Assembly (NCBI RefSeq): GCF_024169925.1
Contig: NZ_JALJXF010000001.1
Coordinates: 564,001-628,000, forward strand
From: Methylorubrum extorquens
GTDB lineage: Bacteria > Pseudomonadota > Alphaproteobacteria > Rhizobiales > Beijerinckiaceae
Direction of reading: 5' to 3'
DNA: 64,000 bases
Part shown: in pieces, positions 54,589-61,908 of the stretch
How positions within the stretch are numbered: position 1 is the stretch's first letter
How the letters are laid out: every line of letters starts with the position of its first letter
Notes under the pieces: generated by a model
The model's input: only the letters and a program-made list of their open reading frames with translations
The model's database searches: none
Told to the model about the DNA's origin: nothing
Position numbers and translations under genes: made by a program

Positions 54589-55623
54589 TCAGGTGCCGCT
54601 GCTGCCCCGCGAGACGGCCCGCTTGACGACGGCCTGAACCTCGCGGTTCGACAGGAACAGGTCGTGGTTGAACAGGCCGCCGCCATAATCCGAGGCATCG
54701 GCCACGCGCACGCCCAGGGCCTCCAGGCGCTCCCGGTCCGCGGCGCCTGCGCGGACGACGCCGCCCGCGATGGCGCCGGAGAGTTCGAGCGCCCGGTCGT
54801 TCGTCGCCGAGATGACGGTGATGCGCTTGGCGTCCGGCCCCAGGCGCTCGACGCCGTTGGCGAACAGGTCGATGTCGATGTCGGGGGCGGCCAGCACCAC
54901 CGCGCCGATCCGGGCGACCGCCGCCTCGCCGGCCTCGGCCCGCAACATGCGCAGGGTCTCCAGCGTGAGGAGCGTGCCCATCGAGTGAGCGACGATATGG
55001 ATGCGCCCGCCGCTCGGCGTGGTCGCCACGGTTTTCAGAAGATCCTCGAGGGCGTCGCGGGACCACAGCGCGCTCTCGCGGTCGTAGCCGTAATCGAAGG
55101 TCGCCGCGGCCGAGGGCCAGGTGAACAGCGCCGAGGCGCCGTTGAAGCGGATGCCGTCGGAGAGGCGGGCGGCGCTCACCGCGGCGGATTCGAAGCTCTC
55201 GCGGTAGCCGTGGACGTAGATCAGCACGTCGCGGCCGAAGGCGGATTGGGCGAAGGCCGCCGCCGCGCCCGACCCCGTGGTGACGTCGCCGACGGAGCGG
55301 ACGCCCCAATCGCCGCTCACCACCGACGAGACCTTGCCGATCAGCGAGCGGTCCGGCGCAGTCATGCGCGCCTCGGCAAAGCTCAGGCCCCGGCCGCGCT
55401 CCGAGCCGAAGAACGGTGCTTTGGGCGGATTGCCGCTGGCCGGGCGACGGGTGGTGGCGATGAGGAGCACCGGGCTCACGTCGAGCGCCGACTGCGTCTC
55501 GCCGACGGTGCCGGTGGCAAGCCCATCCATGACGCAGGCCGACAGGGCAGGGGAGAGGCCGGCCACGCCCGCCAAACCCATGAGGCGCAGGAGGGAGCGG
55601 CGGGTCGCGTCGGAGGGCTGCAT
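54589..55623 (-). CDS. Exported DUF900-type alpha/beta hydrolase lipoprotein
   Basis: 344-residue hydrolase. Residues 8-31 contain RRSLLRLMGLAGVAGLSPALSACV: a twin-arginine signal combined with a lipobox (LSAC), so it is probably a Tat-exported lipoprotein. The alpha/beta hydrolase core is of the DUF900 type, with the oxyanion segment DVLIYVHGYRESFE, nucleophile Ser in HIVAHSMGTLL and a late His in GLFNHDLF. The natural substrate is unknown. It is divergent from meaB. Confidence 0.86.
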   Translation of the reverse strand: MQPSDATRRSLLRLMGLAGVAGLSPALSACVMDGLATGTVGETQSALDVSPVLLIATTRRPASGNPPKAPFFGSERGRGLSFAEARMTAPDRSLIGKVSSVVSGDWGVRSVGDVTTGSGAAAAFAQSAFGRDVLIYVHGYRESFESAAVSAARLSDGIRFNGASALFTWPSAAATFDYGYDRESALWSRDALEDLLKTVATTPSGGRIHIVAHSMGTLLTLETLRMLRAEAGEAAVARIGAVVLAAPDIDIDLFANGVERLGPDAKRITVISATNDRALELSGAIAGGVVRAGAADRERLEALGVRVADASDYGGGLFNHDLFLSNREVQAVVKRAVSRGSSGT

Positions 55624-55769
55624 GAGCGGTTTCGAGTCCCCGAAGAATCCCGCTCCGGTGGCAAGCCGGCGCTGGGCTCCCCTCCTTCGCGCACGATCTT
55701 GACCGTGGCGGGGCACGATTGGGATTTTGGGCACTCGACGCCCGCGCGACGCCCCGGCATGAAGGGGGC

Positions 55770-56759
55770 ATGAGCGCGACCCTTCCCGACATGGACACAC
55801 TCCGCGAGCGGCTTCTGGCCGGAGACCGGGCAGCGCTCGCCCGCGCCATCACGCTCGCCGAGTCGCGCCGGGCCGATCATCGGGCGGCGGTGCGCGACCT
55901 CATCGACGCGGTGCTGCCGCAGACCGGCCGCGCGATCCGCGTCGGCATTACCGGCGTGCCGGGCGTCGGCAAATCCACCACGATCGACGCCCTGGGTTCG
56001 CTCCTGACGGCGGCGGGCCACAAGGTGGCGGTGCTGGCCGTCGATCCGTCCTCGACCCGCACTGGCGGCTCGATCCTCGGCGACAAGACGCGGATGGCGC
56101 GGCTGGCCATCGATCGCAACGCCTTCATCCGGCCCTCGCCCTCCTCGGGCACCCTCGGCGGCGTCGCGGCCAAGACCCGCGAGACCATGCTGCTGTGCGA
56201 GGCGGCGGGCTTCGACGTCATCCTGGTCGAGACCGTCGGCGTCGGCCAGTCGGAGACGGCGGTGGCCGACCTCACCGACTTCTTCCTCGTGCTGATGCTG
56301 CCGGGGGCCGGCGACGAGCTTCAGGGCATCAAGAAGGGCATCCTGGAACTCGCCGACATGATCGCGGTCAACAAGGCCGACGATGGCGACGGCGAGCGCC
56401 GGGCGAGTGCCGCCGCCTCCGAGTACCGCGCCGCGCTCCACATCCTGACGCCGCCGTCCGCCACGTGGACGCCGCCGGTGGTCACGATCTCCGGCCTGCA
56501 CGGCAAGGGCCTCGATTCCCTCTGGAGCCGGATCGAGGATCACCGCGGCAAGCTCACCGCCACCGGCGAGATCGCGGGCAAGCGCCGCGAGCAGGACGTG
56601 AAGTGGATGTGGGCGCTCGTCCACGAGCGACTGCACCAGCGCCTCGTCGGCAGCGCGGAAGTGCGCCAAGCCACCGCCGAGGCGGAGCGGGCGGTCGCGG
56701 GCGGCGAGCACTCACCCGCTGCCGGCGCCGATGCGATCGCGACCCTGATAGGGTTGTGA
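55770..56759 (+). CDS. meaB: MeaB, GTPase chaperone of B12-dependent mutases
   Basis: 329-residue G3E GTPase. Walker A is GVPGVGKST (residues 62-70), followed by the base-binding NKAD (in MIAVNKADDGDG) and the DPSSTRTGGSILGDKTRM switch region. The sequence matches my memory of Methylobacterium MeaB almost throughout. The protein gates cobalamin loading and protects methylmalonyl-CoA mutase and, by analogy, ethylmalonyl-CoA mutase from inactivation. The start at 55770 gives the described N-terminus MSATLPDMDTL. It overlaps the next gene by GTGA (56756-56759). Ecm, a possible client, is 5 kb to the right. Confidence 0.97.
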   Translation: MSATLPDMDTLRERLLAGDRAALARAITLAESRRADHRAAVRDLIDAVLPQTGRAIRVGITGVPGVGKSTTIDALGSLLTAAGHKVAVLAVDPSSTRTGGSILGDKTRMARLAIDRNAFIRPSPSSGTLGGVAAKTRETMLLCEAAGFDVILVETVGVGQSETAVADLTDFFLVLMLPGAGDELQGIKKGILELADMIAVNKADDGDGERRASAAASEYRAALHILTPPSATWTPPVVTISGLHGKGLDSLWSRIEDHRGKLTATGEIAGKRREQDVKWMWALVHERLHQRLVGSAEVRQATAEAERAVAGGEHSPAAGADAIATLIGL

Positions 56760-57388
56760 GCCGCCTGCTCATCACGGGCTTCGGCCCGTTCCCGACCGTG
56801 CCCGACAACCCGAGCGCCCGCCTTGCCCGGCGTCTGGCGGCGTCACCGCATCTGCGCCGCATCCTCGGCCACACGCCGCACTGCCTCGTGCTGGACACGC
56901 GCTACGACGCTCTCGACACGGGGCTGGCTCCGGCCCTGGCCAGGGGCCCGCGCGCCGTGCTCATGATCGGGGTTGCCGCGCGCCGCTCCCGCGTCTGTGT
57001 CGAGACCCGCGCGGTCAACCGGGTCAGCCGGTTGTTTCCCGATGCGAGCGGGGCGGTGGGGCGTTCCCTCGCGTTCGACCCGGACGGCCCGGCGCAGCGC
57101 CGGAGCGCCGCGGCGGCGCAGGTGCGGGTGGCCTTGAGGCGCGCCGGCCTCGATGCCGCCGCCTCGCGCGAGGCCGGACGCTACCTGTGCAACGCTTCGT
57201 ACTACCAGGTGCTGGCGACGGGGCGGCCGGCTTTGTTCCTGCACATTCCGATGCCGCCGCGCACCCGGCGTCCGAAACCTGGCGGAGGGCGCGACCGGCC
57301 CGCGCTCGATCTCTGGGCCGAAGCCTTCATCGAGGCGGCGCGGGTGCTCGCCCTGCGGGGCAGGGCTTTAGAGCCATATCCGACCTGA
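56756..57388 (+). CDS. Pyroglutamyl-peptidase I-like (C15) protein
   Basis: 210-residue protein from a GTG that overlaps meaB. The opening ITGFGPFPTVPDNPSARLA matches C15 cysteine peptidases, which remove N-terminal pyroglutamate. The expected catalytic residues are present: Glu83 (RVCVETRAVN), Cys145 (GRYLCNASYY) and His163 (ALFLHIPMPP). The rest of the sequence is divergent, so the substrate may be different. Coupling to meaB suggests a shared transcript but no obvious functional tie. Confidence 0.83.
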   Translation: MSRLLITGFGPFPTVPDNPSARLARRLAASPHLRRILGHTPHCLVLDTRYDALDTGLAPALARGPRAVLMIGVAARRSRVCVETRAVNRVSRLFPDASGAVGRSLAFDPDGPAQRRSAAAAQVRVALRRAGLDAAASREAGRYLCNASYYQVLATGRPALFLHIPMPPRTRRPKPGGGRDRPALDLWAEAFIEAARVLALRGRALEPYPT

Positions 57389-57425
57389 TTGCATCAGGCC
57401 GGCGTCTCTCGATCCTTGTTTTGAC

Positions 57426-57474
57426 GCGCATTCTTTCGACGAACCGGTTTCCACTTCGTCGGAATGCGCTCTAG
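57426..57474. repeat. Palindromic intergenic repeat (RIME-like)
   Basis: An 18-nt left arm (57426-57443, GCGCATTCTTTCGACGAA) pairs imperfectly with 57455-57469 (TTCGTCGGAATGCGC), around a CCGGTTTCC loop, and ends in CTCTAG. This is the style of dispersed palindromic repeats often seen between genes in Methylobacterium and related genomes. No second full copy is in this window. It lies between convergent genes and could also terminate transcription. Confidence 0.6.
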
Positions 57475-57481
57475 CCGCCAG

Positions 57482-58087
57482 TCATGCCCATTCGCGCTGG
57501 GCGAGCTTCGCCTCGTAGGCGTCGATCGCCGGAGACTTCTGGTCTAGGGTCAGGCCGATCTCGTCGAGGCCGTTGAGCAGGTTGTGCTTGCGGCCCTCGT
57601 CGATGTCGAAATGCAGGGTGCCGCCGTCCGGGCCCTTGATGGTCTGCGCGGCGAGATCGATCGTCAGCGTCGCGTTGGCGCCGCGCTCCGCGTCCTGGAA
57701 CAGCTTCTCTAGATCCTCCGGCGAGACGATGATCGCGAGGATGCCGTTCTTGGCGCAGTTGTTGAAGAAAATGTCGGCAAAGCTCGTGGAGATCACGCAG
57801 CGGATGCCGAAATCGGCCAGCGCCCAGGGCGCGTGCTCGCGCGAGGAGCCGCAGCCGAAATTGTCGCCGACGACGAGGGTCTTGGCGTCGCGGTAGGCGG
57901 GCTGGTTGAGGACGAAATCGGGATTTTCCGAGCCGTCGTCGTTGTAGCGCATCTCCGAGAACAAGCCCTGGCCGAGCCCGGTACGCTTGATCGTCTTGAG
58001 ATACTGCTTGGGGATGATGCGGTCGGTGTCGATGTTGATGATCCGCATGGGCGCGGCGACGCCCTCAAGGGTCGTGAACTTTTCCAT
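57482..58087 (-). CDS. leuD: 3-isopropylmalate dehydratase small subunit
   Basis: 201-residue subunit that with LeuC isomerises 2- to 3-isopropylmalate in leucine synthesis. The characteristic aconitase-swivel motif [17 protein letters not shown] is complete, and the flanking [17 protein letters not shown] and [14 protein letters not shown] blocks fit LeuD2-type enzymes. The start at 58087 gives [21 protein letters not shown], as in relatives. leuC is not adjacent. Confidence 0.96.
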   Translation of the reverse strand: MEKFTTLEGVAAPMRIINIDTDRIIPKQYLKTIKRTGLGQGLFSEMRYNDDGSENPDFVLNQPAYRDAKTLVVGDNFGCGSSREHAPWALADFGIRCVISTSFADIFFNNCAKNGILAIIVSPEDLEKLFQDAERGANATLTIDLAAQTIKGPDGGTLHFDIDEGRKHNLLNGLDEIGLTLDQKSPAIDAYEAKLAQREWA

Positions 58088-58248
58088 TTGTCTTCTCGAA
58101 ATCGTCGTCGGCTGCCGGGTAAAGATCTTCCGGCCTCGGTCCGCCGTTATCTAGCAGTCGAATCGCTTCGCCGGTAGCCGCCCCGTTTCAGCCGGCACCG
58201 GGCTTGCCTTTATGATATGATCGTTCGCGAAGGGGGATAGCGAAACCG

Positions 58249-58422
58249 ATGGCCGACACGTCAGACACTTTCAAGAAGGCGCCCAAGCGCAAGCCCGCCA
58301 AGGGCAAGAGCGTGAGCGTCTCCCCCGAGATGCGCCAAGCCTATGCCGACCTGATCAAGGAGCGCGAGGAGAAGGAGCAGGCCTATGGCCGCCACCTGCG
58401 CAAGGACGAGCCCCGGCGGTAA
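58249..58422 (+). CDS. Small basic protein of 57 residues
   Basis: An ORF of 57 residues starting MADTSDTFKKAPKRKPAKGK. It is highly charged (Lys/Arg/Glu) with a helical AYADLIKEREEKEQAYGRHL segment. An AAGGGGGA ribosome site precedes the ATG by about 11 nt. It lies between leuD (divergent) and trpS (convergent, 12 bp away) in otherwise empty sequence, with good codon bias. Family and function are not recognised. It may bind nucleic acid, but this is inference from charge. Confidence 0.6.
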   Translation: MADTSDTFKKAPKRKPAKGKSVSVSPEMRQAYADLIKEREEKEQAYGRHLRKDEPRR

Positions 58423-58434
58423 CGGCGCGACGGA

Positions 58435-59496
58435 TCACACTGCCCTGAGCGCCGGCCCGCGCCGGACGAAGCCGACGATGTCTTTGACCGCATCCAGCGT
58501 CGGCGCCGCGATCGCCTCGGCCCGGCTCGCGCCGTCCCCGAGAACCGAATCGATATAGGCCGGATCGGCGACGAGCCGCTTCATCTCGGCACTGATCGGC
58601 GCCAGCGTCTCGACGGCCAGATCGACCAGAGCCGGCTTGAAGCTGGAGAACTGCGCGCCGCCGAAATCCGCCAGAACTTCGTCGCGGGTGATGCCGCGGA
58701 GCGCCGCGAAGATGCCGACGAGGTTGTCGGCCTCCGGTCGGCCGGCCAGACCCGCGACCTCCGACGGAAGGGGCTCCGGATCGGTCTTGGCCTTGCGCAC
58801 CTTCTGGGCGATGGCGTCGGCGTCGTCGGTGAGCGCGATGCGCGAATACTCGGACGGGTCCGACTTTGACATCTTCTTGGTGCCGTCGCGCAACGACATC
58901 ACGCGCGCCGCCGGCCCGCCGATCAGCGGTTCGGTGATCGGGAAGAACTGTTCACCGTGACCATGGGCCAGGATCGACCCCGAAAAATCGTTGTTGAACT
59001 TCTGCGCGATGTCGCGGGTCAGTTCGAGATGCTGCTTCTGGTCCTCACCCACGGGCACGTGCGTGGCGCGATAGGCGAGGATGTCGGCAGCCATCAGCAC
59101 GGGGTAATCGTAGAGACCGATGGAGGCGTTCTCCCGGTCCTTGCCGGCCTTGTCCTTGAACTGCGTCATGCGGTTGAGCCAGCCGAGGCGGGCGACGCAG
59201 TTGAAGATCCAGGCGAGTTCGGCGTGCTGCGGCACCTGGGACTGATTGAAGACGATGGAGCGCTTCGGATCGATGCCGGCGGCGAGGAAGGCGGCGGTGA
59301 CCTCGCGGATCTGACCCTTGAGCGCCTGCGGGTCCTGCCACATCGTGATCGCGTGGAGATCGACCACGCAATAGAGGCACTGCGCATCGCGCTCCTGCAT
59401 CTCGACGAAGCGCTTGATGGCGCCGAGATAATTGCCGAGGTGCAGGTTCCCGGTCGGCTGGACGCCGGAGAACACGAGTTCGGTGAACGCGGCCAT
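58435..59496 (-). CDS. trpS: Tryptophanyl-tRNA synthetase
   Basis: 353-residue class I aminoacyl-tRNA synthetase that charges tRNA-Trp. The HIGH-like signature is [11 protein letters not shown] (residues about 16-26), and the KMSKS motif is [13 protein letters not shown]. Both sit at the expected distance. The [13 protein letters not shown] N-terminus ([11 protein letters not shown]) is standard. Length is slightly above the common 330-350. It is a single gene. Confidence 0.96.
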   Translation of the reverse strand: MAAFTELVFSGVQPTGNLHLGNYLGAIKRFVEMQERDAQCLYCVVDLHAITMWQDPQALKGQIREVTAAFLAAGIDPKRSIVFNQSQVPQHAELAWIFNCVARLGWLNRMTQFKDKAGKDRENASIGLYDYPVLMAADILAYRATHVPVGEDQKQHLELTRDIAQKFNNDFSGSILAHGHGEQFFPITEPLIGGPAARVMSLRDGTKKMSKSDPSEYSRIALTDDADAIAQKVRKAKTDPEPLPSEVAGLAGRPEADNLVGIFAALRGITRDEVLADFGGAQFSSFKPALVDLAVETLAPISAEMKRLVADPAYIDSVLGDGASRAEAIAAPTLDAVKDIVGFVRRGPALRAV

Positions 59497-59647
59497 CGGC
59501 GCGGGTCCCTGGAAAGAAGGTCCGGGCCGAGGCGATCTCGCATCCCGCTTGAAGCGGCGGGTTCTGGCACCCGCAGCGGCGGCCGGTCAAGCAGGATGGG
59601 CCGCGCTCGCGTGCCGCCCGTCCGGCGGGCTCATGATCCGCGAGCGA

Positions 59648-59977
59648 TCACGAAGCCCGCGTCGCGTAGGCGTTCATGATCGCGGAGAGCAGGCCGGGGA
59701 AACGTACCTCCACTTCCGCGCAGCGCGAGTGGTTGCGCATCTCGACGCCATGGCGCTCGCAGCGGATCAACCCAGCCTCGCGCAGCACCTTGAAGTGGCT
59801 GGACAGCGACGATTTCGGGATCACCTGATCGCCGACCGACGAGAGGGCCGAGCAAGCCTCCACGCACCCCGCCTTGGTGATCCGGGCGAAGATGGCCGCC
59901 CGGCGCGGGTCGGACAGGGCGTGGAGGATCGCCTCCGGAGGGACGTCCTCGATCGCGGGGTGAAACAGGGGCCTCAT
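59648..59977 (-). CDS. ArsR-family transcriptional regulator
   Basis: 109-residue winged-helix repressor. ILHALSDPRRAAIFARI and the recognition helix PKSSLSSHFKVLREAGLIRCERHGVEMRN are typical. Two cysteines lie four apart (C38, C42), with C73 and C84 further on, so redox or metal sensing is possible. It is divergent from an SDR oxidoreductase gene, and the shared 108-bp region has an operator-like palindrome. It probably represses itself and the oxidoreductase. Confidence 0.88.
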   Translation of the reverse strand: MRPLFHPAIEDVPPEAILHALSDPRRAAIFARITKAGCVEACSALSSVGDQVIPKSSLSSHFKVLREAGLIRCERHGVEMRNHSRCAEVEVRFPGLLSAIMNAYATRAS

Positions 59978-60011
59978 GATTTATCCATATGGGGGCTTGA
60001 ACCCCGCTTCA

Positions 60012-60034
60012 ATAGTTCCGAAATCCCGAACTAT
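60012..60034. promoter_or_regulatory. Operator-like palindrome between ArsR and SDR genes
   Basis: ATAGTTC (60012-60018) and GAACTAT (60028-60034) are a perfect 7-bp inverted repeat with 9 nt between. It lies 52 bp before the SDR start and 35 bp from the ArsR start, the classic site for an autoregulating divergent ArsR repressor. Confidence 0.6.
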
Positions 60035-60085
60035 GGGATTGCGGCGACCGTATCGGCGCCGGCTCCCGTCGAAGGGTTAGCACAG

Positions 60086-60832
60086 ATGTCGAAGCTTGAA
60101 GGCAAGGTCGCGGTCGTGACCGGCGCGTCTAAGGGGATCGGCGCCGCCATCGCGAAGGCACTGGCGAAAGATGGCGCGGCCGTCATCGTCAACTACGCGT
60201 CGAGCAAGGTCGGCGCGGATACCGTCGTCGATGCCATCACCGCCACAGGCGGCAGGGCCATCGCAGTCAAGGCGGACGTCTCGCAGGCCGCGCAGGCGCG
60301 GGGCTTGGTCGAGGCGGCGGTGCAGCACTTCGGCCGGCTCGACGTGCTGGTGAACAATTCCGGCATCTACGAATTTGCGGCGATCGAAGAGGTGACCGAA
60401 GCGCATTACCGCCGCCTCTTCGACGTCAACGTGCTGGGCGTGCTGCTTGCGACTCAGGCGGCTGCGAAACACCTGGAGGAGGGCGGGAGCATCATCAACA
60501 TCTCGTCTGCCGTCACCGACGTGCAGACGCCGACGAGTGCCGTCTATACCGGAACCAAGGGGGCCTTGAACGCGATCTCGGGCGTCCTGGCCAACGAGCT
60601 GGCTCCTCGCAAGATCCGGGTCAACGTCGTCAGCCCCGGCTACGTCGTGACCGAGGGCACCCACACCGCCGGCATCGCCGGTTCGGAGATGGAGGCCGGC
60701 TTCGTCGCACAGACGCCGCTCGGCCGATCCGGCCAGCCGGACGATATCGCCGGGGTCGTCGCGTTCCTCGCCTCCGACGATGCCCGCTGGGTAACCGGGG
60801 AAGTGATCAACGCCAGCGGCGGCGTTCGCTGA
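60086..60832 (+). CDS. SDR-family oxidoreductase (FabG-like)
   Basis: 248-residue classical short-chain dehydrogenase using NAD(P). The cofactor motif is TGASKGIGAAIA near the N-terminus, followed by NNSGIYEF. The catalytic Ser/Tyr/Lys are in INISSAVTDVQT and YTGTKGA. The C-terminal segment WVTGEVINASGGVR is typical of 3-oxoacyl-ACP reductase-like SDRs. Its substrate is unknown. The divergent ArsR regulator suggests induction by a specific compound or by oxidative stress. Confidence 0.93.
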   Translation: MSKLEGKVAVVTGASKGIGAAIAKALAKDGAAVIVNYASSKVGADTVVDAITATGGRAIAVKADVSQAAQARGLVEAAVQHFGRLDVLVNNSGIYEFAAIEEVTEAHYRRLFDVNVLGVLLATQAAAKHLEEGGSIINISSAVTDVQTPTSAVYTGTKGALNAISGVLANELAPRKIRVNVVSPGYVVTEGTHTAGIAGSEMEAGFVAQTPLGRSGQPDDIAGVVAFLASDDARWVTGEVINASGGVR

Positions 60833-61132
60833 GGCGCAGCGTTTTCGCGCCTGCGCACACTCGCAGTGAGCGCAGGAAAAGACCTTGAAGGAAGCGGGCC
60901 GGCCATGTTCCGCCATCGCCGACCTGCGTCCTCGCCGCGTTTTCTGAGGGAGGCAGCTCACGCGTCAGTGGATGTCTCGCGTCGAGAACAGTCTCGCCGC
61001 CGGCCCGCTTGATGCTCTCGTCGCACACGGTTTCGCGATGAGCTTGACGTTGGGTTGGGAGAACGGACAACTGCTCTTCAAATTTTGCGCCGTCGGCCGA
61101 GAATGGGCGATGCTGCGTGCAGAGAGTGGATC
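60833..61132. other. Intergenic region between SDR and DUF2490 genes
   Basis: About 300 bp with no credible coding. It contains the strong hairpin at 60850-60876, listed separately, and the promoter region of the following gene. A GTG at 61133 has a purine-rich site (AGAGAGTGGA) upstream. The segment 60950-61080 is featureless to me. Confidence 0.4.
60850..60876 (+). terminator. Hairpin after SDR gene
   Basis: CCTGCGC (60850-60856) pairs with GCGCAGG (60870-60876). Inside, CACT and AGTG pair around a CGC loop, with a single A-A mismatch between the two stems. The total is 11 bp in a 27-nt hairpin, 17 bp after the SDR stop. A-rich sequence follows but no T run. It is a likely transcription stop. 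Confidence 0.55.
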
Positions 61133-61816
61133 GTGATCCGACTGACGCGCTTCCTCATGGCCGTTTGCCTGATCGCACCGGGAGCGCGGGCCTTTGCAGA
61201 GCCGGTGCAGGACGGCCAACTCTGGATCAACACGAGCCTGTTCGGATCCGTCGGCGACGTGGCGTACTTTGCGGAAGTCCAGCCGCGCATCGGCAACGGC
61301 ATCTCACAGCTCGATCAACTCATTCTTCGCCCGGCGGTCGGTTGGAAGGTCAACGACGCGCTCGTGCTCTACCAGGGTTATGCCTACGTCGAAGACCACG
61401 GCATGCCTGACACGGTGCGGACCGAGGATCGCAGCTTTCAGGAGATCAACTGGAAGATCGGTGAAATTACCGGCGTGAAGGTTTCGTCCCGCACCCGTTT
61501 CGAGCAGCGGTGGCAATCTGCCGGACGGGATGTGGGGTTCCGGCTGCGCGAAAACGTACGTTTCGCGATGCCCCTGCCGCAGGACTGGGGCGGTGTCTCG
61601 GCTGTCGGTTGGACGGAGGTCTTCGTCGCCCTGAACGATACGGATTGGGGTGCGCGAGCCGGCTTCGACCGCATCCGGGCCTTTGTCGGCTTCGAGCTGC
61701 CGATCTCTGGGAAATCGACGGTCGAGATCGGCTACCTGAACCAGACGGCCCGAACGCAGGCCGGCGGCACCGAGCTGCATCACATCCTGTCGCTGAATCT
61801 CTTCCTACGGTACTGA
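61133..61816 (+). CDS. DUF2490 family outer-membrane-like protein
   Basis: 227-residue protein from a GTG start. A signal peptide (about 1-21, LTRFLMAVCLIAPGARAFA) is followed by a beta-rich sequence with alternating hydrophobic residues and aromatic girdles, ending in the C-terminal aromatic LNLFLRY expected of outer-membrane beta-barrels. The GQLWINTSLFGSVGDVAYFAEVQPR opening matches DUF2490. Function is unknown. It stands alone, convergent with the mutase gene. Confidence 0.82.
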   Translation: MIRLTRFLMAVCLIAPGARAFAEPVQDGQLWINTSLFGSVGDVAYFAEVQPRIGNGISQLDQLILRPAVGWKVNDALVLYQGYAYVEDHGMPDTVRTEDRSFQEINWKIGEITGVKVSSRTRFEQRWQSAGRDVGFRLRENVRFAMPLPQDWGGVSAVGWTEVFVALNDTDWGARAGFDRIRAFVGFELPISGKSTVEIGYLNQTARTQAGGTELHHILSLNLFLRY

Positions 61817-61856
61817 GCGGCTCCCCGCGCAGCGGTCGATACCGGCGCGGCGAGGG

Positions 61857-61891
61857 TGGGAGCGGCGGCGATCGGTTCGTGACCGCTCCCA
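61857..61891. terminator. Stem-loop between convergent DUF2490 and meaA/ecm genes
   Basis: TGGGAGCGG (61857-61865) pairs with CCGCTCCCA (61883-61891), 9 bp with a 17-nt loop that can itself fold. The location between two convergent genes suggests a bidirectional terminator, though T runs are lacking. Confidence 0.45.
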
Positions 61892-61908
61892 GGATATCGC
61901 GGCAGACG

